Made by a program: the position numbers and the translations under genes. Under the pieces are notes generated by a model. It had not been told where the DNA came from. It did not search any database and saw only the letters and a program-made list of their open reading frames with translations. DNA of 64,000 nucleotides from positions 62,001-126,000 of the forward strand of contig CALMEE010000010.1 in the NCBI GenBank assembly GCA_937862885.1, read 5' to 3'. The stretch comes from an uncultured Planctomycetaceae bacterium. GTDB lineage: Bacteria; Planctomycetota; Planctomycetia; Pirellulales; Pirellulaceae. Positions 51,883 through 59,972 of the stretch are shown piece after piece (position 1 is the first letter of the stretch; the number at the start of each line of letters is the position of its first letter).

Positions 51883-52668
51883 ATGGACCTTGACTTAAAA
51901 AACAAGCGGGCGGTTGTTTGTGGAAGTTCACAGGGGATTGGAAAGGCCGCAGCAATCGAATTAGCTTTGCTCGGAGCGGAAATTGTGCTGTTCGCCCGCA
52001 ACCAAGCAGGCCTGGAAGCAACCCTTGATCAACTGGATCGATCGGCCGGTCAGCAACATCAGATTGCGATCGCTGATTTTGCTCATCCGCAAGACGTGAA
52101 ACAGACTATCCAGAGGATTGTGCAAGAGGGGCTTGTCCATGTTTTGGTAAATAACACCGGAGGGCCTCCTGCCGGTCCAGCCATCGATGCTGATATCGAG
52201 GCATTTCGGATCGCTTTCAACAACCATTTGATCTGCAACCAGTTGTTGGCACAGGCGGTCGTTCCCGGTATGAAACAAAGCGGATACGGGCGAATCATCA
52301 ATGTGATCTCCACGTCCGTCAAACAACCAATTCCTGGTCTGGGTGTATCCAACACCATTCGAGGAGCAGTTGCCAATTGGGCCAAGACACTGAGCATGGA
52401 GTTGGCTGCCTTTGGAATCACGGTCAACAATCTGTTGCCGGGAATGACGATGACGGGACGCCTGCAATCACTTATCGAGGGCCGGGCGGCACGGCAGGGC
52501 GTATCGACCAGCGAAATTACCAAACACATGAAGGATGAAATTCCCGCAGGACGGTTTGCCGAAGCCAGCGAAATCGGTGCCGTTATTGCATTCTTGGCGT
52601 CCCCAGCCGCAGCGTACATTAACGGAATCAACTTGCCGGTCGATGGAGGCCGCACGTCATGTCTCTGA
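51883..52668 (+). CDS. SDR family oxidoreductase with atypical active site
   Basis: 261 residues. The NAD(P) motif GSSQGIGKA is near 13-21 and NNTGGPPAGP near 91-100 (NNAG equivalent). Strand VISTS is present, but the place of the catalytic Y-x-x-x-K holds VSNTIRGAVANWAKTL, without Tyr or Lys at the usual spacing. Some BKR-like SDRs share this. The C-terminus (GGRTSCL) is normal. It overlaps the downstream aldehyde dehydrogenase gene by 10 bases, so the two are coupled. Role in tryptophan breakdown is suggested by position only. Confidence 0.85.
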   Translation: MDLDLKNKRAVVCGSSQGIGKAAAIELALLGAEIVLFARNQAGLEATLDQLDRSAGQQHQIAIADFAHPQDVKQTIQRIVQEGLVHVLVNNTGGPPAGPAIDADIEAFRIAFNNHLICNQLLAQAVVPGMKQSGYGRIINVISTSVKQPIPGLGVSNTIRGAVANWAKTLSMELAAFGITVNNLLPGMTMTGRLQSLIEGRAARQGVSTSEITKHMKDEIPAGRFAEASEIGAVIAFLASPAAAYINGINLPVDGGRTSCL

Positions 52669-54104
52669 TCGATCTTAAAAACTATGTGGCGGGAAAACTG
52701 GTTGCACCTCATGCCAATAACTGGCTGGACAATGTGAACCCGGCTACGGGCGAAACGTATTCGCGTGTTCCGGAAAGTGATAGCCGGGACGTGCAGGCGG
52801 CGGTTGCCGCTGCCCGCGAAGCGTTCCCGAATTGGTCATCGTTGCCCTCCGCGGAACGAGCCAATTGGCTCCGTCGCTTGGCTGATGCGATCGACGCCCA
52901 CTTCGAAGAACTGGCAGCCGCCGAAACAAACGACAATGGCAAGCCCATTCGCTATTCGCGCACCGTCGACATTCCCAGAGTCTCTGTAAATTTTCGTTTC
53001 TTTGCATCGATGTGCGAGAGTTTCGCCAGTGAATCCCACGCCAGCTCTGATGGAATCAACTACACGTTGCGACAACCTATTGGTGTGGTGACTTGCATAT
53101 CGCCGTGGAACCTTCCGCTTTATCTCTTTACCTGGAAAATCGCACCGGCGCTGGCGACGGGAAACTGCGTGGTCGGAAAACCCTCCGAAGTTACTCCTTA
53201 CACCGCATTCTTATTGGGCAAGATCTGTCATGAAATCGGCTTTCCTGCCGGAGTGTTGAATATTCTGCATGGCTCTGGCGGGGGTGTTGGCAACGCGATT
53301 GTCACCCACGAGGGAATTCAGGCGGTGTCGTTCACCGGAGGCACGAAGACCGGAGCGCACATCGCAGCCCAAGTTGCTCCGCGTTTCAAAAAATTGTCGC
53401 TGGAGCTTGGAGGCAAAAATCCAAATATCATTTTCGCGGATTGCGACTACGAGCAAACACTGCAAACAACATTGCGCAGCTCATTTCAAAACCAGGGTCA
53501 AATTTGCTTGTGCGGCTCGCGCGTGTATGTGCAACGGCCAATATTCGCTAAATTTTGTGACGATTTGAGCGAACTCACCAAGCGTCTTGCTGTGGGCGAT
53601 CCAATGGACCCGCAGACTGAACAAGGGGCCGTTGTTTCCGCTCCTCACCAACAGAAGATTTTGAGTTACATTGAACTGGCGAAACAAGAAGGTGGCGAGA
53701 TTCGCGTTGGCGGCGCGGCGGCAACGATTCCCGGCAGATGTGCGAACGGCTTTTTTGTCCAGCCAACTATAATTACGGGTTTGGACGACCAATGTCGTAC
53801 GAACCAGGAAGAAATATTCGGCCCCGTGATCACGATCCAGCCATTTGATGACGAAGACGAGGTCATAGCGCGGGCAAATAGCACGCCGTACGGTTTGTCC
53901 GCCACGATATGGACCAATCAACTGCAACGCGCCCACCGCGTTGCGAAGGCGCTGGACGTCGGAGTCGTGTGGATCAATAGCTGGCTCGTTCGCGACCTCA
54001 GAACTCCCTTTGGCGGTGTTAAGAATTCGGGTGTGGGACGCGAGGGGGGATTAGAATCCATGCGGTTCTTTACCGAGCCAAAAAACGTATTTGTGAAGTA
54101 TTGA
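52659..54104 (+). CDS. aldehyde dehydrogenase, probably 2-aminomuconate semialdehyde dehydrogenase
   Basis: 481 residues, full-length NAD-dependent aldehyde dehydrogenase. Seen are the cofactor part TCISPWNLPLYLFTWKIAPAL in two blocks near 147-167, FTGGTKTGAHIA near 225-236, LELGGKNPN near 248-256, the catalytic cysteine in QNQGQICLCGSR near 278-289, EEIFGPV near 385 and a normal C-terminus. The closest groups act on 2-aminomuconate or 2-hydroxymuconate semialdehyde, which fits the kynurenine cluster: this would be the step after 3-hydroxyanthranilate ring opening and decarboxylation. Enzymes for those two steps are missing from the window. Confidence 0.88.
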   Translation: MSLIDLKNYVAGKLVAPHANNWLDNVNPATGETYSRVPESDSRDVQAAVAAAREAFPNWSSLPSAERANWLRRLADAIDAHFEELAAAETNDNGKPIRYSRTVDIPRVSVNFRFFASMCESFASESHASSDGINYTLRQPIGVVTCISPWNLPLYLFTWKIAPALATGNCVVGKPSEVTPYTAFLLGKICHEIGFPAGVLNILHGSGGGVGNAIVTHEGIQAVSFTGGTKTGAHIAAQVAPRFKKLSLELGGKNPNIIFADCDYEQTLQTTLRSSFQNQGQICLCGSRVYVQRPIFAKFCDDLSELTKRLAVGDPMDPQTEQGAVVSAPHQQKILSYIELAKQEGGEIRVGGAAATIPGRCANGFFVQPTIITGLDDQCRTNQEEIFGPVITIQPFDDEDEVIARANSTPYGLSATIWTNQLQRAHRVAKALDVGVVWINSWLVRDLRTPFGGVKNSGVGREGGLESMRFFTEPKNVFVKY

Positions 54105-54168
54105 AGTCTGTAGTCGCCCTGGGGGATTTTCGTTAGCTGGCAACTTAGATTTCTGACTTTCAGCGCAT

Positions 54169-55251
54169 TCAGAAACGGAAGCCCATCGAATTCTGAATGT
54201 GGTTCGGCAATTTCGGGATTTCCGACCGCCGAATCAGGAATGTCGAAAGATTAAAAAGGTCTTTGAATGCGCGATTTTGATCGGTCGTGCGACGTAAATA
54301 GTCATGCCCGGATGATCCGCCAGTTCCTATCTTCGACCCGAGCATGCGATGTACCATGAGTGCATGGCGGCTTCGCCATGTCGTCAAATTTTGGTCCAGT
54401 TCAACTAAGGCCGACAGATACCGAAACGGTAGTTGCAGCAGCGGTTCATCGCGATACAAGTTAATGAAGATGGCGACGAGCATCCCTCGATGAGAGAAGC
54501 GGAATTCTCCAGCAGCCCGTAATTCGTCAAACTTGGACTGATCGAACAGCGCATTAAACCGCATGCGCGTTGCATCCAACTCAGCCAATTGGTGTTCGAG
54601 CACGTTCGGTGGCAAGGTCGAATTCGATTCGATAATGTTTCGGTCGCGTTCCAGCATCTGCTCAACGGATCGTTCGTATTCATGCCAAAAATCAAAGCCT
54701 TCAAAGTTCAAGAACGGAAATCGCTCAAGCCAAGTTTGCGTGACTTCGAATAGACTTGGCAACGCTTCTATCTTGTACAAATACTCGCGATGTTCGTCAC
54801 TCAACCTGGAATAAAAGAACTCCCGATCCGTGGGAATTCGTTGATCCCGTTTGATGCCTAAACGGATTTCTAGCTCTTTGAACTGGACGCTTTGAAACCC
54901 CGAGGCAGGAACCAGCAAGTCTCGAAATTCCAAAAAGTCTAACGGGGTCATCGTTTCCAATACTTCCAATTTGCCAATCATCAAGCGTTGGATAGCGTGA
55001 ATCCGCTCCAATAGCGCGACGATGCGACCAATCTGACGCTCGTCGACAATGTCGTCGTTGAACATGTCGATGACAGACTTTAATTCGAACAGGATCAATT
55101 TGAACCAGAGTTCATACGCCTGATGCACGACGATAAAAAGCAACTCGTCGTGTGCCGGATTTCCCAAACGATCGCTTTCCAGTTGCTGCGCGTTCAACAG
55201 TTTGTCGAGTTGCAAATACTCCGGATAATAGATTCCACCTGGTTTCGTCAT
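54169..55251 (-). CDS. kynA: tryptophan 2,3-dioxygenase
   Basis: 360 residues from ATG 55251 (a TTG at 55272 is also open). Heme enzyme that opens the indole ring of tryptophan to N-formylkynurenine. Family marks are YPEYLQLDKLL near the start, HDELLFIVVHQAYELWFKLIL near 34-54 in two blocks (active-site His and Phe), and WRSRHALMVHRMLGSKIG followed by GTGGSSGHDYLR near 300-330 (heme axial histidine and GTGGS loop). Convergent with the aldehyde dehydrogenase gene, 64 bases apart. Confidence 0.95.
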   Translation of the reverse strand: MTKPGGIYYPEYLQLDKLLNAQQLESDRLGNPAHDELLFIVVHQAYELWFKLILFELKSVIDMFNDDIVDERQIGRIVALLERIHAIQRLMIGKLEVLETMTPLDFLEFRDLLVPASGFQSVQFKELEIRLGIKRDQRIPTDREFFYSRLSDEHREYLYKIEALPSLFEVTQTWLERFPFLNFEGFDFWHEYERSVEQMLERDRNIIESNSTLPPNVLEHQLAELDATRMRFNALFDQSKFDELRAAGEFRFSHRGMLVAIFINLYRDEPLLQLPFRYLSALVELDQNLTTWRSRHALMVHRMLGSKIGTGGSSGHDYLRRTTDQNRAFKDLFNLSTFLIRRSEIPKLPNHIQNSMGFRF

Positions 55252-55332
55252 AAGCGTGACCGTGTTCTCCAATCAAACCGCGTTTTAACTCTGCAGCGGT
55301 GTTTTGAATTGCATTGTACTCGAATTCTTGCA

Positions 55333-55397
55333 GCGGGAAGAAAATCCCGCGACAAAAAAGCCGTGGCAGGTGCTCAACGAACGACGGCCTGCCACGG
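55333..55397 (-). terminator. strong intrinsic terminator of the Gfo/Idh/MocA gene
   Basis: On the minus strand a perfect 10-bp stem (55388-55397 with 55361-55370, CCGTGGCAGG arms) with a 17-base loop is followed by G-C and a run of six T (55354-55359). A second hairpin GCGGGA/TCCCGC follows at 55333-55350. The pair lies 68 bases below the stop at 55465. On the plus strand a T-run also follows the stem, so it may work both ways. Confidence 0.85.
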
Positions 55398-55464
55398 TCA
55401 GCTATTTTTTCAGAATACGTTCTGGGATGAATCGGGCAACTTCGCCGAATGGGCCAGCCTGCGA

Positions 55465-56766
55465 TTAGCTTCTGCCTGATCCCGGAATGGCGACTGGATC
55501 AGCCTTGTAATCGCCCCATGCGTAAGATTCCGGTCCCAATTTCTTTTCGTCGTTCAGGGCCTCATCCCACGTAATTTTGCGACCAGTATAAGATGCGTCC
55601 CGGCCCATGAGACAGGCCAGCGTGCTCTGGCACATGTAGCGACCGTTGTTGATATACGGAAGGTCACCCGAAATAGCCTTAAATAAATGCTCATGCTCAA
55701 CATCGTACATACTGCGTTTGCGATCGCGGTATTTCCATGTCTCGCCAGCGGCATCTGTGATTTCGTGGCGCAAAATACTCGCACGTCCGCCACTGCCTAC
55801 AACATGACATTCGTTTTCGCTAAAACAATCATTCATTTGCCGACAGAAGGAGAACATTTTGGTTCCGTTACTCCACTCGAACACCGTCGCGAAGTGATCG
55901 TACACATTACCCCATTGCTCGCCAATCCTCTTTTGACGACCGCCAGTGCCATAACAGAATGCGGGTGGCTCATCGTCCATTAGCCACAGCCCTTTGTCGA
56001 TCGTATGAATGTGTTGTTCATTCAAAAGATCCCCGGACAACCAATTGAAATACAGCCAATTGCGACATTGGTATTCCATTTCGCTCCATTCTGGCTTGCG
56101 CGGATGATGCCATAGTTCACCTGTCAGATAATTGGAATGAATATTGAGAACATCACCGATCGCTCCCTCCTTAATGCGACGCATGGTTTCGGTTACGCCA
56201 AGATCATACCGCCAGCACAACCCAGAGACGACATTCAATCCCCATTTTTCGGCCTGCTCGCAAGCTTGCAGCACACGGCGCACGCCAGATGCATCGGTGG
56301 CAATTGGCTTTTCACAGAATATGTGCTTTTTGGCGGCCACAGCGGCCTCCATTTCAGCTGGACGAAAATGTGGTGGCGAGCACAACAACACGACGTCGAT
56401 ATCCGTGTCCAGCAACTGTTGGTACGCTTGAAACCCCGTAAACTTCCTGTCCTTCGCGACATCGATTCGATCAGCAAATTCGCTGAGCGTCAGCGTTTCC
56501 AAGCAGGTTTCCAGCCGATTTTCAAAGGCATCAGCCAAGGCAGTGATTTTAACTCGCGAGTCGGCCTTTAGTGCATTGACGGCCGCCGCAGTACCTCGTC
56601 CGCCACACCCAATTAGTCCCACCGCATACGTATCTCTTACTGAATGATGAAATCCCGCAAGTTTCGGCTCATTGGCGCTGACCATTCCAACCCCGGATAC
56701 CGTGCCGGCGGCCACGACCGTTGAAGAGGTCTTCAAGAAATTTCGGCGATTCAGAGGATGCAGCAT
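55465..56766 (-). CDS. Gfo/Idh/MocA family oxidoreductase with Tat signal
   Basis: 433 residues. The N-terminus LNRRNFLKTSS carries the twin-arginine export motif (R-R-x-F-L-K) before a hydrophobic stretch. The Rossmann domain begins AVGLIGCGGRGTAA near 48-61, and the family motif CEKPIA is near 150-155. The C-terminal alpha/beta domain includes YLTGELWHHPRKPEWSEMEY in two blocks and LNEQHIHTIDKGLW, where the catalytic histidine is expected. Such exported oxidoreductases are numerous in planctomycetes and probably act on sugars. The substrate is unknown. Confidence 0.9.
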   Translation of the reverse strand: MLHPLNRRNFLKTSSTVVAAGTVSGVGMVSANEPKLAGFHHSVRDTYAVGLIGCGGRGTAAAVNALKADSRVKITALADAFENRLETCLETLTLSEFADRIDVAKDRKFTGFQAYQQLLDTDIDVVLLCSPPHFRPAEMEAAVAAKKHIFCEKPIATDASGVRRVLQACEQAEKWGLNVVSGLCWRYDLGVTETMRRIKEGAIGDVLNIHSNYLTGELWHHPRKPEWSEMEYQCRNWLYFNWLSGDLLNEQHIHTIDKGLWLMDDEPPAFCYGTGGRQKRIGEQWGNVYDHFATVFEWSNGTKMFSFCRQMNDCFSENECHVVGSGGRASILRHEITDAAGETWKYRDRKRSMYDVEHEHLFKAISGDLPYINNGRYMCQSTLACLMGRDASYTGRKITWDEALNDEKKLGPESYAWGDYKADPVAIPGSGRS

Positions 56767-56875
56767 TGGTTAAACTCCGGCTTGAATTATTAAAGTGAAT
56801 TATCAAAACTAGTCAACTATCGGTAATCGTTTACCCTCTGCCTGCTAAGCATAACAAGAAATACGGTTCTTGGCG

Positions 56876-57733
56876 ATGAAGCCTCAGTCCGAATCAGTTT
56901 TTTTTTCCTTGAGCCAGATCTCTGACCTGAGTCAAGTCGGGTCGTTTGTATTCGAATCGACCATGGATTCGACAAATAATTGGGCGCTGCGTAATTGCGG
57001 CAAAAAGGTATTTAATTATCCATTGCTGATTTTGACGGATCAGCAAACTGCAGGCCGAGGGCGTGGATCGAACCAATGGTCTGCGCAAACCGGCAGCCTC
57101 ACGTTTTCGCTCGTCGTCGATCTGGAAGGGGAGAATTTGCAAGGCGAGACCAGGAATTTGTTATCGACGGCGATTGCGTTGGCGATTTGTAAAACCATTC
57201 AAACTATATTCAATCTGGAGTGCAAGCTAAAGTGGCCCAACGATGTCATCATCGACGATCGTAAAGTCGCCGGAATTCTAATTGAGACGGTGCAGCGAGA
57301 TCAGTTGCCACTGGCCATCATCGGCGTCGGCGTTAATTGCTACAATCAGTTACCTCCAACGCTACGTCCGAAAGCAGTGGCGCTTGCCGAATTGGCTCCG
57401 CACGTCGATATGAATCAAGCCAGTGTCACCGACTTTCTTGTTGGCTTGGTAGGCGAAATGCGATTTGCGATTCGAAGTCTCGCGAATAATCCCACTATGA
57501 TCGTGCAGCAGGCGAATGCCAAGTCCTGGTTGGTTGGTAAGAGAATCCAAGTCGAACATGCGCACGAAATTGTCGAAGGATGCGTGATCGGCTTGGATGA
57601 ACGCGGGGGACTCGTTATCGATGTCGATGCCAAAGCTAGAACTTGCGCTTCACTGCCGGATTCCACGCACGGTGCAGGCTCTAACCGGAAAACGATCTAC
57701 TCGGGGCATATCCTAGCTGTGGGGCAAGTTTAG
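56876..57733 (+). CDS. birA: biotin--[acetyl-CoA-carboxylase] ligase
   Basis: About 285 residues from ATG 56876. Class I biotin protein ligase without the DNA-binding domain, so not a repressor. Marks: DSTNNWAL near 31-38, the biotin/AMP loop GRGRGSNQW near 60-68, KWPNDVIIDDRKVAGILIE near 120-138 and IGVGVNCYNQ near 148-157, then a C-terminal SH3-like domain. It attaches biotin to the carboxyl carrier protein. The nucleotide start TTG 56870 is an alternative. Confidence 0.92.
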   Translation: MKPQSESVFFSLSQISDLSQVGSFVFESTMDSTNNWALRNCGKKVFNYPLLILTDQQTAGRGRGSNQWSAQTGSLTFSLVVDLEGENLQGETRNLLSTAIALAICKTIQTIFNLECKLKWPNDVIIDDRKVAGILIETVQRDQLPLAIIGVGVNCYNQLPPTLRPKAVALAELAPHVDMNQASVTDFLVGLVGEMRFAIRSLANNPTMIVQQANAKSWLVGKRIQVEHAHEIVEGCVIGLDERGGLVIDVDAKARTCASLPDSTHGAGSNRKTIYSGHILAVGQV

Positions 57734-57973
57734 GCCGCCGCGATTCAGGGCATCCATCCGATAATTTCGCTACAAACGAAGGGGCGTTGCGATCTTCCGC
57801 TCAGCCAACCGCCGTTTTCGGCGCGAATTGGCGATCCGCCGACCTACATCATTGATGTCGGTTAAGCGCTCACTTGCCACGCCAACCTAAGCCATAGTTG
57901 ACGCGGTTGCGAAAAACCCAATCGCTTTGTCAACGCAACGACTTTTTTGTTCGCGACCCTTCGGGTAGAAAAC

Positions 57974-58342
57974 ATGAATCTTAAATTGGTATTCTTTAGC
58001 CTTTTGTGCTTCTGCTTGCCGCTGGGTCTCATGATCGATTGGTCAGCGATCATGGAAGAATGGGCGGACATTAGTCCGGAGCATGGACGCCTGCTCTATT
58101 TTTACGTGGACGGATGACGGCCATGTTCTAATCAATCAGCGGTCGCTGATTTGCGAAAACAAGGTTTCCGCATCGACACAATTGATGTCAGAGCCAATCC
58201 AAGTGTGGCGGATAAATATACTATTCGCAGCGTACCAACGTTCATTCTGATTTCTTGTGGGAAAGAGATTCGGCGGACTTCCGGTTATCAATCCAAGCAT
58301 CAACTGCGTCTCCTCTTCAGGAGTCCCGATGCATTCTTTTGA
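57974..58342 (+). CDS. thioredoxin-like protein, candidate selenoprotein (UxxC)
   Basis: Reading through an in-frame TGA at 58115-58117 gives 122 residues. A signal peptide or anchor (about residues 3-20) is followed by a thioredoxin fold: strand LLYFYV, then the redox motif G47-U48-R49-P50-C51, helix SAVADLRKQG, strand IDTIDV, and SVPTFILI with the cis-proline. The TGA stands exactly where thioredoxins have the first cysteine of C-x-P-C. After it the frame stays open for 74 codons with family-like sequence, and a perfect 7-bp hairpin with a GGUC loop follows at the distance expected for a SECIS. A plain nonsense mutation is the alternative. Confidence 0.8.
58134..58151 (+). promoter_or_regulatory. 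candidate bacterial SECIS hairpin of the thioredoxin-like gene
   Basis: AATCAGC and GCTGATT form a perfect 7-bp stem closing the loop GGTC. The loop begins 23 bases after the TGA. A GGUC loop with an early G-U is also, from memory, what the E. coli fdhF SECIS shows, and the distance lies within the 16-37 nt range known for bacterial elements. It lies inside the coding region, as bacterial SECIS elements do. Confidence 0.65.
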
Positions 58343-58601
58343 GTGCGGCCGAGAAAGTCGTGCTCTCATGCGGCCATCGAAATGCACAGTGCATGCTGCA
58401 TGTTGGCTGGCCATTCAATTCGATGTGACAAATCAAAGAAACGACACTTCTCGCTGATCGCCGCCACCCAGAACGGCCCGCAGCCAAAATCTTTCTTCAT
58501 TTTCGTACTCAGCGTATGTGGTACTCGTACTCGCACTCGAAACCGCGTAGCGTTGCGAGTACGATTTTGCGGTTCGCCTTGCTGGCAACCAGCGAGTAGT
58601 G

Positions 58602-58814
58602 TCAAAAAAACAGTATCGATGTCAAGAGTAAATCGGTCAGGTCGTTGGGATGAACCCACTGGCCCCGTAAATCTTTGTGGAAGCGCAGGAAATCATGGAT
58701 CCAACCGACGTAGGCTTCTTCGGTTCGTTATGCCAGTTGTCGCAACCGCATTTTGTTTCGAACTTGGTCGATTAACATTGGCCTTGGGGGTTGTTCATTT
58801 GGTTTTTTGTCCAT
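58602..58814 (-). pseudogene. intI: truncated integron integrase (intI) remnant
   Basis: From ATG 58814 (AAGGA upstream) the frame reads as the N-terminal arm and start of the core-binding domain of an integron-type tyrosine recombinase. RPMLIDQVRNKMRLRQLA is followed by TAA at 58728-58730, then the frame goes on RTEEAYVGWIHDFLRFHKDL and WVHPNDLTDLLLTS to a TGA at 58602-58604. Intact relatives have Y at the TAA position (R-H-Y-S-x-R-T-E-x-A-Y). The catalytic domain with R-H-R-Y is missing. The codon is TAA, so selenocysteine cannot explain it. Its orientation, away from the cassettes, is the normal integron layout. Confidence 0.85.
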
Positions 58815-59096
58815 CACAGCTTCCTTGTTTGTTTGAGCCGATGGTTTGGCCGATCGTAATTTGAATCTACATAAGGTGTCTGTATAACATTCTGCCACTC
58901 TGCATTGCATCCGATGCTAGGAGCGATCAGTTGGCGGGATTTGCCAGAATACAGAAATACACGTCGGTAAAATCTGGAAGCAGACGGCGTGCGAGAACTT
59001 TGTTGACAACCCGGTAAGAGCCGGTAAGATATTATCGTTACTAATTATATAGATTGGCAGCGACATAATACCGATTCGCGAATCGGTAAAATAATT

Positions 59097-59103
59097 GTTA
59101 GGA
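59097..59103 (+). other. candidate attI insertion point
   Basis: GTTAGGA, close to the GTTRRRY core where integron recombination cuts between G and T. It lies 283 bases from the start codon of the intI remnant, at the boundary where cassette-like sequence begins. The full attI binding sites were not defined. Confidence 0.45.
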
Positions 59104-59168
59104 TCGGCCCGCGGCCGGTCCTAACGCACCCGCGATTTAATCGCTTTTTCGGCCGCAGGCGGCCTAAC
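59097..59168. repeat. ORF-less cassette element, copy 1
   Basis: A 72-base element with three hairpins: GTTAGGATCGGCC/GGCCGGTCCTAAC, GCGAT-TTA-ATCGC followed by five T, and GGCCGC/GCGGCC. The second copy at 59966-60037 differs at about seven positions, and its changes keep the middle hairpin (loop TTC in place of TTA). It starts exactly at a cassette boundary and ends in the R''-like GCCTAAC of the first attC site, so it could be a cassette without a gene. The middle hairpin plus T5 could stop transcription. Confidence 0.75.
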
Positions 59169-59242
59169 GAGCGATAGGGGCAGAAATCGCTACGTGAACT
59201 TCGTTACCTCCGCGACCCTGCTCAATCGCGGTAGCGTTATCC
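59162..59242. repeat. attC-like site 0
   Basis: An 81-base imperfect inverted repeat from GCCTAAC (fits RYYYAAC) to GTTATCC. The outer TAAC/GTTA and GCGAT/ATCGC parts pair; the inner part pairs only partly. The PIN gene starts 14 bases past it. The weakest of the four attC calls. Confidence 0.5.
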
Positions 59243-59255
59243 GCGGTAGGCTTGC

Positions 59256-59741
59256 ATGATGGACAGTGTCTACCTCGAAACCACTGTGATTGGGAACATC
59301 GCTGGACGACTTCACCCTGATCCCGTAATCGCCGCTCGGCAGATCGTGACTCGCAAATGGTGGGCGAAAGCATTTGCTCGATATGAGCTGTTTGCGTCGG
59401 CCTTGGTCATCGACGAGTGCCGCGGTGGCGGCGCCGACGCGGCAAAAGAACGACTTGCTGTCCTTGATGGAATTCCCCTTCTCGGCTCCTCGACCGAAGC
59501 CGAAACATTGGTCGAAGCCTTACTCAATGGGAAAGCGGTGCCGCGATCCGAGCCCCGGGACGCGACGCACATCGCGATCGCAGCGGCGAACGGTATCAAC
59601 TATTTGGCGTCGTGGAATTTCAAGCATATACTTAATCCAGGGACAATGCGAACGATTGAATCGGTTTGTCGTTCCTCTGGATTCGATCCACCGATGCTTG
59701 TAACTCCTGAACAACTCTTCGAGGCATTCGATGATTCCTGA
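59256..59741 (+). CDS. PIN-domain ribonuclease toxin, VapC-like
   Basis: 161 residues. The PIN fold begins VYLETTVIGNIAGR; D and E residues for metal binding are in LETT (variant first acidic residue), VIDECRGG near 50, and EPRDATHIAIAAANG near 99-113, followed by YLASWNFKHI. This subtype (long PIN with WNFKH) is usually followed by a small antitoxin gene, as here, with an 11-base overlap. The toxin probably cleaves RNA. The gene starts 14 bases inside its cassette. Toxin-antitoxin pairs are common integron cargo and stabilise arrays. Confidence 0.85.
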   Translation: MMDSVYLETTVIGNIAGRLHPDPVIAARQIVTRKWWAKAFARYELFASALVIDECRGGGADAAKERLAVLDGIPLLGSSTEAETLVEALLNGKAVPRSEPRDATHIAIAAANGINYLASWNFKHILNPGTMRTIESVCRSSGFDPPMLVTPEQLFEAFDDS

Positions 59742-59964
59742 CCCGACGGCAGAAATAAAACGAATCCGACACGAACTCGGAGCTGCGGATGGTTTCGACG
59801 TCGAACGAATCTTTGCTCGCTTACGCCGTCTGGAAGCAGAATTCGATCGCACGGTAGTTCGACGTCCACCGCGCAGAATCGTGGATAACAATGCGGTGCA
59901 TCGGAGCGACGAAGCGGCGCGGTCCGAAATGGAGAATCTCTCACCGCCCCCCGTTGATCGCTAA
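59731..59964 (+). CDS. antitoxin-like partner of the PIN toxin, C-terminus encoded by attC
   Basis: 77 residues, overlapping the toxin gene by 11 bases. The N-terminal 50 residues (DPTAEIKRIRHELGAADGFD and RIFARLRRLEAEFDRTVVRRPP) match the small antitoxins that accompany this PIN subtype, which usually end shortly after the P-P-R part. The last 27 residues are read from the attC-like site at 59883-59972, so they are probably a cassette-specific extension without antitoxin role. Confidence 0.78.
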   Translation: MIPDPTAEIKRIRHELGAADGFDVERIFARLRRLEAEFDRTVVRRPPRRIVDNNAVHRSDEAARSEMENLSPPPVDR

Positions 59965-59972
59965 CGTTAGGA
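59883..59972. repeat. attC-like site 1
   Basis: A 90-base imperfect inverted repeat from GGATAAC to GTTAGGA. The left arm reads TAAC-AAT-GCGGT-G-CATCGG-A-GCGACG, the opposite arm TAAC-GTTA-GCGAT-CAACGG-GGGCGG, with the same two unpaired bases (G and A) as sites 2 and 3. It overlaps the 3' end of the antitoxin gene. Confidence 0.65.

Noticed and set aside
58366..58659. Minus-strand 97-codon frame and plus-strand 173-codon frame between the thioredoxin-like gene and intI
   Set aside because: Arg/Thr/Val-rich translation from a TACTCG-like simple sequence; partly overlaps the intI remnant; no family.
58728..58730. In-frame stop in the intI remnant as a possible recoding site
   Set aside because: The codon is TAA, not TGA, the position is normally Tyr, and the gene is truncated further on; a plain nonsense mutation is simpler.
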